A stretch of DNA of 64,000 nucleotides, taken from contig JBICID010000128.1 of assembly GCA_043101615.1 (NCBI GenBank), forward strand, positions 1 through 64,000, given 5' to 3'. The DNA is from JBLHKT01 sp043101615. Lineage in GTDB: Bacteria; Planctomycetota; Phycisphaerae; Phycisphaerales; UBA1924. The notes beneath the pieces were generated by a model. That model was not told where the DNA came from and did no database searches. It saw only the letters and a program-made list of their open reading frames with translations. Position 1 is the first letter of the stretch. Every line of letters starts with the position of its first letter. This document shows positions 55,503 to 62,893 of the stretch, piece by piece. Position numbers and translations under genes: made by a program.

Positions 55503-56719
55503 TCTACTCCGTCACCACGTGCGACGCGGGCGGGCGGACCGAGACGCTGCGCGTGCAGGCCGAGAGCCCGTCGGCGGCGCGGGCCGAGGCCTCCGGGGGC
55601 GGTCGCTTCGTGGTGTCGGTCCGCGAGGCCGAGCGGGAGGAGCGCGGCGAGCGGGCCGGCGCCCCCAGGAAGGTCCGCAAGACCGGCAAGCGGGTCGCCT
55701 CGTTCGCCAAGGAGCTGTCCGTGCTGGTGGGGACCGGCACGCCGGTGGCCGAGAGCCTGCGGGCGATCGAGAAGCAGGCGAGCGAGCCGGGCTGGAAGCG
55801 TGTGGTGCGGGACGTGCGCACGTCGGTGGAGGAGGGCACGCCGCTGTCGCGGGCGCTGGGCGAGCACCCGGGGATCTTCGACCCGATCTTCCGGAGCCTG
55901 ATCGCGGCGGGCGAGTCGAGCGGGAAGCTGCACGAGCTGCTGCGCCGGCTGTCGGCGATGAAGCGGCGGGAGCTCAAGGCGAGGTCGCTGCTGATCGGCT
56001 CTGCGACGTACCCCGCGGTGCTGCTGACCGTGGCGAGCTCGGTGATGGTGGCGATGGTGGTGTTCGTGATCCCCCGGTTCGCGGGGCTGTTCGAGACGCT
56101 CAACGCCCCGCTGCCGGCGACGACCCGGTTCCTGCTGGAGATGTCCGGGTTCCTGTCGTCGTGGTGGTGGGCGCTGCTGCTCGGGCTGGCGGGGGCTGTC
56201 GTCGGGGCGTGCTTCGGGTGGCGGTCCGAGCGGGTGAAGTGGCACGCCGACGCGCTGCTGGCCCGGGTGCCGGTGCTGGGTCCGATGGCGCAGGGGTTCA
56301 CGGTCGCCCGGACGACGCGGATGCTGGGCGTGCTGCTGGACGCACGCGTCTCGCTGCTCGAGTCGCTGGAGCTGGTCCGGCGTTCGGTGACCAGGCCGCT
56401 GTACCGCGCGTGGGTGAGCGAGGCGGTGGAGCTGGTGACACGGGGCGAGTCCCTGAGCGGGAGCTTCTCGGACGACGCGCTGTTCCCGCCGTCGATCCGG
56501 GAGGCGATCTCGAACGCCGAGAATTCCGGTCGCCTGGCGCCGGTGCTGATCGACCTGTCCGAGTACCTGGACGACGAGAACGAGGCGTCGGCGCGGACGT
56601 TCACCAACCTGCTCGAGCCGCTGATCATGGTGGTGCTGGGCGGGGTGGTGGCGTTCGTGGCGCTGAGCATGTTCCTGCCGCTGTTCGACCTGACCGCGTC
56701 GGCTGGGGGTGGATCGTGA
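55499..56719 (+). CDS. gspF: GspF/PilC-family inner-membrane platform protein
   Basis: 406 residues. Two GspF domains: FAKELSVLVGTGTPVAESLR with GESSGKLHELLRRLS, and TRMLGVLLDARVSLLESLEL with SNAENSGRLAPVL. Membrane segments at about 170-200, 215-238 and 375-398. It couples the ATPase to pseudopilin assembly. GTG 55499 overlaps gspE by 4 bases; its stop overlaps the next GTG by 4. Confidence 0.94.
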   Translation: MIYSVTTCDAGGRTETLRVQAESPSAARAEASGGGRFVVSVREAEREERGERAGAPRKVRKTGKRVASFAKELSVLVGTGTPVAESLRAIEKQASEPGWKRVVRDVRTSVEEGTPLSRALGEHPGIFDPIFRSLIAAGESSGKLHELLRRLSAMKRRELKARSLLIGSATYPAVLLTVASSVMVAMVVFVIPRFAGLFETLNAPLPATTRFLLEMSGFLSSWWWALLLGLAGAVVGACFGWRSERVKWHADALLARVPVLGPMAQGFTVARTTRMLGVLLDARVSLLESLELVRRSVTRPLYRAWVSEAVELVTRGESLSGSFSDDALFPPSIREAISNAENSGRLAPVLIDLSEYLDDENEASARTFTNLLEPLIMVVLGGVVAFVALSMFLPLFDLTASAGGGS

Positions 56720-57642
56720 GCGGCACGCACCTGGGCATCGACGCGGGGGCGCGCTGGGTGAAGGCGGTCGAGACCGGCCGGCGCGGGCAGGTGCTGCGCA
56801 CGGCGATGTTCCCCCGGTCGGGTGACCCGCTGGGCCCGGAGGGGGTGTCCAGGATCGCGGCGACGCTGCGCCGTAAGGGCTTCACGTCGCGCAGCGCGAC
56901 GCTGGTGTGCCCGCGTGATTCGGTGCATCGCCGGATCGTCTCGCTCCCGCAGCGGCGCGACAACGAGCGCGACTCCTCGATCGTGGCCGGCTCGTTCGAG
57001 TCGGAGGGCGTGGGCGGGGGGGCCTCCGAGCCGGTCTGGTGGGAGCTGGGCAGCCGCGCCGGGTCGGAGCACCGCGAGGTGCTCGCGTACGCGGTCGACG
57101 CGGAGCGGGCGATGTCGTGGTACCGGAGCTTCGAGCGGGAGGGGCTCGACCTGGTCTCGATCGACCTGCACCCGAGCGCGGCCGGGCGCCTCGCGGGGCC
57201 CGAGCTGACCGTCGTGGCGGACGTGGCCTACTCCCACCTGGGCCTGACGCTTGCGCTGGAGCGGAGGCCGGTGTACGAACGACACGACCCCGGGCTGGGG
57301 CTGGGGCACCTGCTGACGCTCGAGGGAAGGCGGCTCGGGCAGCCCGTGGAGGACGCGGAGACGCTCGCGCTCCGGCACGCCACGCTGGACCGGGGCGAGA
57401 TCGCCGGGTTCCAGGGGTGGGCCCAGCGTGTCTCGGAGGGCGTGCTCGCGCTGACGCAGTACGCCCAGCGCCGGTACCCGGGCTCGGACGACCCGCGCGT
57501 GCTGCTGGTCGGCGGCGGGGCGACCCCCGGAGTCGCCGAGGCGCTCGGTCGCCTCACCGGGCTGCGGTGCGGGTGTGTCGAGGGTGCGTGCGACGCGATG
57601 ACGTGCGTCGCCTGGTCCGCGTCGGGGAGGGTGGCGGCATGA
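56716..57642 (+). CDS. PilM-like actin-fold protein
   Basis: 308 residues. THLGIDAGARWVKAVETGRR is the phosphate-1 strand of an actin-like fold; LTVVADVAYSHLGLTL and VLLVGGGATPGVAEALG are the later nucleotide-site strands. Short for PilM (about 350), and the usual PilM phrase around the SHS2 domain is weak. Cytoplasmic partner that docks onto PilN. Coupled by GTGA overlap upstream and ATGA downstream. Confidence 0.82.
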   Translation: MSGTHLGIDAGARWVKAVETGRRGQVLRTAMFPRSGDPLGPEGVSRIAATLRRKGFTSRSATLVCPRDSVHRRIVSLPQRRDNERDSSIVAGSFESEGVGGGASEPVWWELGSRAGSEHREVLAYAVDAERAMSWYRSFEREGLDLVSIDLHPSAAGRLAGPELTVVADVAYSHLGLTLALERRPVYERHDPGLGLGHLLTLEGRRLGQPVEDAETLALRHATLDRGEIAGFQGWAQRVSEGVLALTQYAQRRYPGSDDPRVLLVGGGATPGVAEALGRLTGLRCGCVEGACDAMTCVAWSASGRVAA

Positions 57643-58211
57643 GCGCGGAGGCGTTGAACCGGGTCAACCTGCTGCCGAGACAGGCGGTCAGGCTCAGAAG
57701 GGCACGACTGGCCAGGCGGCTGTGGGCCGGCGTGCTGGGCGTGGCGCTGCCCGGGTCGCTCGCGCTGGTGGTGGCCTCCGGGCTGGCGCCGGACGGGGGA
57801 GCGGACGACCTGCGCCATCAAATCGAAGAGATCGACCGGGAGATCGAGCGCCGGCTGTCGCTGATCCCGTCCGGCGAGAGCGACCGGACGCGGGCGCTGA
57901 CGCGGAGGGACACCACGCCCCTCGAGTGGGCCGGGATGCTGCGTGCCCTGTCTCACCTGGCGGGAGACGACATCGGGTTCAACCGGCTCTCGGTCGAAGT
58001 GGGGGGTTCGCGCGAGGTGCTGATCTCGGTCGAGGGGCGTGCCGGGGATTCCCGTCACGTGCTGGCGTTCGCGTCCGAGGTCGAGCGGACGGGGCTGTTC
58101 GCGCCCATGGATGCGCCGGAGATCACCCCGGACGCGGGGGGTCTGAGCGTGCGGTTCTCGCTGGACGTGCGGATCGACGCGGTGGCGTCCGCGGACGGGG
58201 GTGTGCAATGA
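57639..58211 (+). CDS. PilN-like membrane protein
   Basis: 190 residues. The short cytoplasmic N-terminus RVNLLPRQAVRLRRARLARR carries the INLLP-type motif that binds PilM; one membrane segment at about 28-47; then a coiled coil (DDLRHQIEEIDREIERRL) and a ferredoxin-like domain. Inner-membrane alignment complex with PilM and PilO. Overlaps both neighbours by 4 bases. Confidence 0.82.
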   Translation: MSAEALNRVNLLPRQAVRLRRARLARRLWAGVLGVALPGSLALVVASGLAPDGGADDLRHQIEEIDREIERRLSLIPSGESDRTRALTRRDTTPLEWAGMLRALSHLAGDDIGFNRLSVEVGGSREVLISVEGRAGDSRHVLAFASEVERTGLFAPMDAPEITPDAGGLSVRFSLDVRIDAVASADGGVQ

Positions 58212-58792
58212 GACTCCCCACGGATGCGCTCGCGCTGCACGTGACCGGGGCCGTGCTGCTGATCGCCTCGATCTGGGCGGGGTACCAGTTCGGGTACGCC
58301 TCGGTTCGGGACGGTGAGGCCCGGGTCGAGGCGCTCCGGACCGTGCTGGCGCACCGGACGGACACGCTGCAGGCGATGCCCGAGCCGGCCCCGCGGGTGC
58401 CCGGCGGGACACCGGTCGTGATCCGTTCCCAGCCGGCGATGACGCCGACCGTTTTCCTGGCGACGATCGAGTCGCTGGCGCGTGAGTGCGAGCTGAGCGG
58501 GGTGAGCTCGAGGGAGCTCGATCGCCCCGCGCCCGAGACTCGCGCGGGGAGGGGGGGAACCGAGCGGGATGGTGGAAACGGGGGGGGTGGGGAGTCGCGC
58601 GGTGCGGAGCAGCCCGGACTCGAGGTCGTCGGGCGGGGCGGGTACGACGGCGTGATCGCGTTCTTCGAGCTGCTGGACCGTAGGCTCTCGGCGCTCGAGA
58701 TCAGGTCCGTACGCATCACCGGGCTGCCGGGCGGGGGCGTCGAGTGGGCCATGGTCTGTGTGAATCACACGGGTCGTGCGGGCGAGCCGTAA
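58208..58792 (+). CDS. PilO/GspM-like membrane protein
   Basis: 194 residues. Membrane segment about 10-30, a periplasmic coiled coil, then a ferredoxin-like domain ending GGYDGVIAFFELLDRRLSAL and SVRITGLPGG. A low-complexity Gly/Arg/Glu stretch at about 115-135 interrupts the domain. Fits PilO/GspM by size, topology and place after PilN. Last gene of the tightly coupled block; a 54-base gap follows. Confidence 0.78.
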   Translation: MRLPTDALALHVTGAVLLIASIWAGYQFGYASVRDGEARVEALRTVLAHRTDTLQAMPEPAPRVPGGTPVVIRSQPAMTPTVFLATIESLARECELSGVSSRELDRPAPETRAGRGGTERDGGNGGGGESRGAEQPGLEVVGRGGYDGVIAFFELLDRRLSALEIRSVRITGLPGGGVEWAMVCVNHTGRAGEP

Positions 58793-58843
58793 AAGCGCTG
58801 CACGCGGTCGCTTGACGGCCACGCCCCGAGATCGTCCACTCCG

Positions 58844-58860
58844 CGTGTGAGACTCACACG
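58844..58860. repeat. Palindrome over a start codon
   Basis: CGTGTGAG-A-CTCACACG, 8 bp each side of one base. It spans the GTG start codon at 58847. In RNA it would form a hairpin hiding the start; in DNA it is operator-like. No other copy noticed in the window. Confidence 0.5.
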
Positions 58861-59389
58861 GAACCAACGGATCGCGCTCGGTGCGCTCGGCGTCGCGGTG
58901 GCGGCGCTCGTCGCGGACAAGGCCCTGCTGACCCCCCGCGGGGCCTCCGGCTCGGAGGCGCGTGCGTCGGTCGCGCCCGGGGAGGCGCGGACGGTGCGGA
59001 AGGTCCCGGGATCCGCCGAGCACCTGAGCGCCAACCTGAGCGTGGTGTCCCACTGGGCGGACACGGTGGACCTGAGGGCGTCGGACCCGTTCGCGTGGGG
59101 GGCGGTTCGGGAGGCCCCGGCGCGGGTCGATCCGCTGGCGAGTTTCTCCGAGACGGTGAGCGCTTGGCTGGTCTCCTCCATCATGGGCACGCCGGGACGG
59201 CGCATCGCGGTCATCAACGGTGAGCCCGTGCGTGTGGACGAGTCGATCCCGTTCTCGCCGGGCGACGGGCGCACGGCGAAGATCGTCGAGATCCGCGAGC
59301 AGAGCGTGGTGCTGTACCACGACGGCGAGACGATCACGCTGACGATGCCCGTGAACGCCCTATCGGACGTTCCCGGGGATCGTTCGTGA
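58847..59389 (+). CDS. PilP/GspB-like periplasmic anchored protein
   Basis: 180 residues. An N-terminal membrane anchor (about 8-25, IALGALGVAVAALVADKALL), a linker, and a C-terminal block VSSIMGTPGRRIAVINGEPV with IPFSPGDGRTAKIVEIREQS and VVLYHDGETITL. This block matches the beta-sandwich of GspB/GspC/PilP-type proteins that contact a secretin, though no secretin is in the window. GTG 58847 lies inside a 17-base palindrome and has no clear ribosome site. Confidence 0.72.
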   Translation: MRLTRNQRIALGALGVAVAALVADKALLTPRGASGSEARASVAPGEARTVRKVPGSAEHLSANLSVVSHWADTVDLRASDPFAWGAVREAPARVDPLASFSETVSAWLVSSIMGTPGRRIAVINGEPVRVDESIPFSPGDGRTAKIVEIREQSVVLYHDGETITLTMPVNALSDVPGDRS

Positions 59390-59527
59390 GGATCGTGCGG
59401 GGGGTCCGGGCCCGTCTGGGGTGACGGATCGATGCCGGATGTCAGTGGGCGGGCGAGTGGGTCGATCAGGGTGGTGTGCCGGATCACCGGCCGATCCGAT
59501 CCGGACCCAGCTCAGGAGATTTGTGAG

Positions 59528-59998
59528 ATGATCAATTCCAGGAACAACCGCCGGGCGTTCAGCCTGATCGAGCTCGTGATCGTCGTGGTCATCATCGGGA
59601 TCATCGGGGCGATCGCGATCCCCCGCATGAGCCGCGGCGCCGCGGGCGCCGCCGACGCGTCGCTGACCGCCGACCTCGCGGTGCTCCGCAACGCGATCGA
59701 CCTGTACCACACCGAGCACCAGGGCACCTACCCGACCCTGACCGACTTCGTCGACCAGCTCACGACCTACACCGAGCTGGACGGCACGCCGTCGGCGAGC
59801 AAGACCGCCACCGCGATCTACGGCCCCTACCTGCGGGCGGTGCCCGAGCTGAAGGTCAAGGGCACGGGCAACGGCTCGTCGGTGGTGGTGGCCACCCTGG
59901 GCGGCGCCGGCGGCTGGGTGTACGACGAGACGACCGGCGAGATCACCGCCAACTCCGTCGAGACCGACGACCAGGGCGTGGCGTACAACACGTACTGA
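59528..59998 (+). CDS. gspG: Major pseudopilin GspG-type
   Basis: 156 residues. Leader MINSRNNRRA/FSLIELVIVVVII with Glu at +5, so assembly-competent, but Ala rather than Gly at -1. Then the long helix (IPRMSRGAAGAADASLTADL) and the short GspG beta domain with the ELKVKGTGNGSSVVVATLGG region and a WVYDETTGEI end. The start at 59528 has AGGAG 9 bases upstream. 138 bases of non-coding sequence precede it, enough for its own promoter. An intrinsic terminator follows about 50 bases after its stop, inside the next gene. Confidence 0.92.
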   Translation: MINSRNNRRAFSLIELVIVVVIIGIIGAIAIPRMSRGAAGAADASLTADLAVLRNAIDLYHTEHQGTYPTLTDFVDQLTTYTELDGTPSASKTATAIYGPYLRAVPELKVKGTGNGSSVVVATLGGAGGWVYDETTGEITANSVETDDQGVAYNTY

Positions 59999-60023
59999 TC
60001 CCACGCCTCCGACTGGGGCGAGC

Positions 60024-60554
60024 ATGACCAGACCCGCACGAACGCACGTGAACCCGGGCCCAGGTGGGAGGCCCGGGTTTTCTTTGCTGGAAACCGTGAT
60101 GGTCGTCGCGGTGCTGGCCATCCTGGCCTCTGTCGCCGTGCCAGCGTACGCCTCGGCCCGGCACCGGTCCGGCTCCCGGATCGCGGCGGCGACCGTGTCG
60201 CAGCTCGCCGCGCAGAGCGCGGACACCGCGTACGCCACCCGGCGCATGCACACGCTCGAGGTCGGGGGCGACCGGAACTCGCTGATCCTGACCCCGGCCG
60301 GGCAGGAGCCCGAGACCCTCGCCACGCTGGACGGTGCCGGCGTGTTCCCGTCGACCAAGGCCCCGTACGTGTCGGCCCTGGAGTTCGGGCGTGACGGGAT
60401 CGCCACGACGTCCGTCTCGTGGGCGGTGGTCGTGGGCACGGCCAGCACCGGCGTGGTGTTCGAGTCGGGCCGGGCCGAGCCCGGGATCTCACCGACCACC
60501 AAGGCAACCGATGCCCAATCGATCATCGTGAAGGCGCTGTCGCTGGACCTATGA
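60024..60554 (+). CDS. Pseudopilin, GspH-like
   Basis: 176 residues. Leader ...GGRPG/FSLLETVMVVAVLAIL with Gly at -1 and Glu at +5. C-terminal part beta-rich (TLEVGGDRNSLILTPAGQEP, then VSWAVVVGTASTGVVFESGR). Minor pseudopilin by size and place. The codons for NPGPGGRPGF form a strong terminator-like hairpin, so expression of this and the following genes depends on read-through or on another promoter. Its stop overlaps the next ATG by 4 bases. Confidence 0.83.
   Translation: MTRPARTHVNPGPGGRPGFSLLETVMVVAVLAILASVAVPAYASARHRSGSRIAAATVSQLAAQSADTAYATRRMHTLEVGGDRNSLILTPAGQEPETLATLDGAGVFPSTKAPYVSALEFGRDGIATTSVSWAVVVGTASTGVVFESGRAEPGISPTTKATDAQSIIVKALSLDL
60051..60085 (+). terminator. Terminator-like hairpin inside the gspH-like gene
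   Basis: Perfect 10-bp stem AACCCGGGCC/GGCCCGGGTT (60051-60060 with 60070-60079, 9-base loop) and a T-rich tail TTTTCTTT (60078-60085). It lies 52 bases after the gspG stop and within codons 10-20 of the next gene, covering the prepilin cleavage site. Structure is as good as the terminators of ndk and fusA apart from one C in the tail. Confidence 0.75.
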
Positions 60555-61051
60555 GACACCAGACCTCCATCCGGCGCGGGTACACGCTGCTCGAGATGCT
60601 GCTCGCGATGGGCGCCTCGACGGTGCTGATCGCCGCGATGGGGTCCGTGATCGTGCTGACCTCGACCGCCGTCCCCGCCGGCGACAGCCGTTCGGAGCTC
60701 GCGGCCCAGGCCAACGCCGCCCTGCAGCGCGTGGCGGACGACGCGTCGGTGGCCCTGGCGGTCAACATCCAGCCGGACCTGCTCGCGCTGGCCGTGCCCG
60801 ACCGGGACGGTGACGGGTCGCCCGACATCGTGGTCTACCAGGTCGGGGCGGGCGGGCTCTCGCGCGGGGAGCGGGCCGACGATCCCGACGGCGTGGTGCT
60901 GGCCGAGGGCGTCACCTCGCTCACGGCGTCCCCCGACTTCGGCCTGCGTGGGGACGGGCGTCTCCGCTCGCTGCGGATCGCGCTTGGGGTCGATTCCGTG
61001 GGCACGCTGCTCACCTCCGCCGAGACCCTCCCGAGGCCGAGCCGACCATGA
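60551..61051 (+). CDS. Pseudopilin, GspJ-like
   Basis: 166 residues. Leader SIRRG/YTLLEMLLAMGASTVLIAAM with Glu at +5. The body carries NAALQRVADDASVALAVNIQ and a Gly/Asp turn RDGDGSPDIV, fitting the GspJ pattern of comparing a row of values. Minor pseudopilin. Coupled by ATGA overlaps on both sides. Confidence 0.78.
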   Translation: MRHQTSIRRGYTLLEMLLAMGASTVLIAAMGSVIVLTSTAVPAGDSRSELAAQANAALQRVADDASVALAVNIQPDLLALAVPDRDGDGSPDIVVYQVGAGGLSRGERADDPDGVVLAEGVTSLTASPDFGLRGDGRLRSLRIALGVDSVGTLLTSAETLPRPSRP

Positions 61052-61590
61052 GGTGCCGCACATGGCAACCCGACGCGTTCCGGCGGGGCGTCTCGCTCAT
61101 CGAGGTGGCCCTGTCCACGGTCGTGCTGGCGGTGGTGCTGACGGGCGCGCTGCGGGTGCTCGCGGGCGTGGTCGATCGTCGGGAGCACGCGGTCCGCGCA
61201 ACGCTGGGGCGCACGCTGGCCGACGACCTGCTGGCGCAGGCGATGAGCCTGCCGTTCACCGCCCCCGGCGTGCTTCGCGACTTGGAATGGGGCCCGTCGG
61301 AGTCCGAATCGTCGGGGGGGGCGTGGGGCCAGTTCAACGACTGCGATGATTTCGACGGGTGGGAGTCCTCTCCTCCGAAAGAACCGGACGGCGACGCGAT
61401 GCGGGATTTCCCGGGGTGGTCGCGGAGCGTGTCGGTCGAATGGGTCTCGCCGGACGCCCCCGACACGCCGGTCGCCGGCCCGACCGACGTGAAGCGGATC
61501 ACGGTGGAGGTCCACTTCGCCGGCAAGGCGGTGGCGACGAGCGTGGGCTACCGGACGCGTGCCGGCCAGCGAACGGTGGAGCCGCGATGA
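61048..61590 (+). CDS. Pseudopilin, GspI-like
   Basis: 180 residues. Leader AFRRG/VSLIEVALSTVVLAVVLTGA with Glu at +5, then ADDLLAQAMSLPFTAPG and an acidic, Pro-rich beta domain ending VKRITVEVHFAGKAVATSVG. Position and the LIEV start suit GspI. Coupled by overlaps on both sides. Confidence 0.75.
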   Translation: MRCRTWQPDAFRRGVSLIEVALSTVVLAVVLTGALRVLAGVVDRREHAVRATLGRTLADDLLAQAMSLPFTAPGVLRDLEWGPSESESSGGAWGQFNDCDDFDGWESSPPKEPDGDAMRDFPGWSRSVSVEWVSPDAPDTPVAGPTDVKRITVEVHFAGKAVATSVGYRTRAGQRTVEPR

Positions 61591-62864
61591 CTCACACGCG
61601 TGCCCAATCCAGACGCGGATCGGTCTACCTGCTTGTCCTGCTGACCGCGGCGTTTGTGCTGGCGACCGGGCTGGCGGCCCTCACGCTGGAGACCCGCACG
61701 CACGAGCGGACCGGGCTGCACGCGGAGGTGGCGGCCTCCCGACTCGCGGCCCGGTCCGGGCTCGATCTGGCGCTCCAGCACCTGGAGGACACCCCGGGCT
61801 GGCGCGCAACGGCCCCCGCGAACGGGCTGGTGTACCAGAAGACCGTCCGCATCGGCGAGACGGATCACACCGTCGCGGCGTACGCCGTCGCATCGGACGG
61901 CACGCTCGATGACGAGTCGGAGCCCTTCGAGCTGAGCGTGCGGGCCAAGGCGGAGCGCGCCGTCGGTCGCCTGGCGGTGCTGGTGGAGCCGCGCCCGATC
62001 CCGATGGACGTGCTCGAGCTGGGGCTGTACAGCGGGAACCGCGCACGGCTTGACGCCTCCGTGACCGTCTCGTCGGACGCGGACCTGGGGGCCGCGGGTC
62101 AGCTCGAGGGTGGCGGGCAGGTCGTGAGCGTGTCGCTGGAGTCGGAGACTGATATCCGGGATCTGACGACGACCGCGGACGCCGGCGTGGGAGTGTTCCC
62201 GCGTGAGCGTCCCGCCGACGGGCTGGTCGACACGTACGCGTCGATGGCGTCCGAACTCGAGACCTCGAGGCTGGACACAGACAGCGGGGCGTACGTGATC
62301 GAGCGGGTGGTGATCGGGCCCGGGCTCAACCCGTACGGCACCGACAACGATCGTGGCTGCTACGTGATCCACAACGGGTCGAGCGAGGTCGTCGTCCGCA
62401 ACGCCCGGATCATCGGGACCCTGATCACGACCGGGTCCGGCGGCGTGACGCTGGAAGAGAGCGTCAACATGGTCCCGACGACGGAGAGCTGGCCTGTGCT
62501 GATCACGAGAGGGCCGCTGACGATCCGCACAAGCGGCGCCGCCCTGAGCGAGCTGGAGCAGCTGGTAAACTACAACCCAACCGGTCTGAGCCTGCTGGGC
62601 CTGCTGACCCTGGACCTCGACATCGACCTGCTCGACACCTATCCCAACGTGCTCGACGGGATCGTGTTCACCGCTTCCTCGATGTGGATCGGGCCGGGCC
62701 GTTGCCACGCGACGGGCAGCGTGATCGCGCTGGGCCAGATCGAGGTGAGCGACGGCGTGCAGCTCGTGCTCGAGGAAGATCTCAACGCGCGGGCCTTCCC
62801 GCCGACCGGCTTCGAGTCGGCCCGTGGCCAGCGTCTGCACCCGGTGGAGTGGCTGGACCCGTAA
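61587..62864 (+). CDS. GspK/PilX-like minor pseudopilin, large
   Basis: 425 residues. N-terminus QSRRG/SVYLLVLLTAAFVLATGLAA, a pilin-like hydrophobic helix without Glu at +5, as in GspK, followed by AASRLAARSGLDLALQHLED. The C-terminal 250 residues are beta-rich with repeated short strands (VVVRNARIIGTLITTGSGGV, PVLITRGPLTIRTSG) suggesting a solenoid, unlike classic GspK. Being last and largest, it may cap the pseudopilus tip. Last gene of the operon; it converges on the HD-GYP gene 29 bases later. Confidence 0.7.
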   Translation: MTHTRAQSRRGSVYLLVLLTAAFVLATGLAALTLETRTHERTGLHAEVAASRLAARSGLDLALQHLEDTPGWRATAPANGLVYQKTVRIGETDHTVAAYAVASDGTLDDESEPFELSVRAKAERAVGRLAVLVEPRPIPMDVLELGLYSGNRARLDASVTVSSDADLGAAGQLEGGGQVVSVSLESETDIRDLTTTADAGVGVFPRERPADGLVDTYASMASELETSRLDTDSGAYVIERVVIGPGLNPYGTDNDRGCYVIHNGSSEVVVRNARIIGTLITTGSGGVTLEESVNMVPTTESWPVLITRGPLTIRTSGAALSELEQLVNYNPTGLSLLGLLTLDLDIDLLDTYPNVLDGIVFTASSMWIGPGRCHATGSVIALGQIEVSDGVQLVLEEDLNARAFPPTGFESARGQRLHPVEWLDP

Positions 62865-62893
62865 GGCGACTCGGCGGTCCGCCCGGCCCGCAC

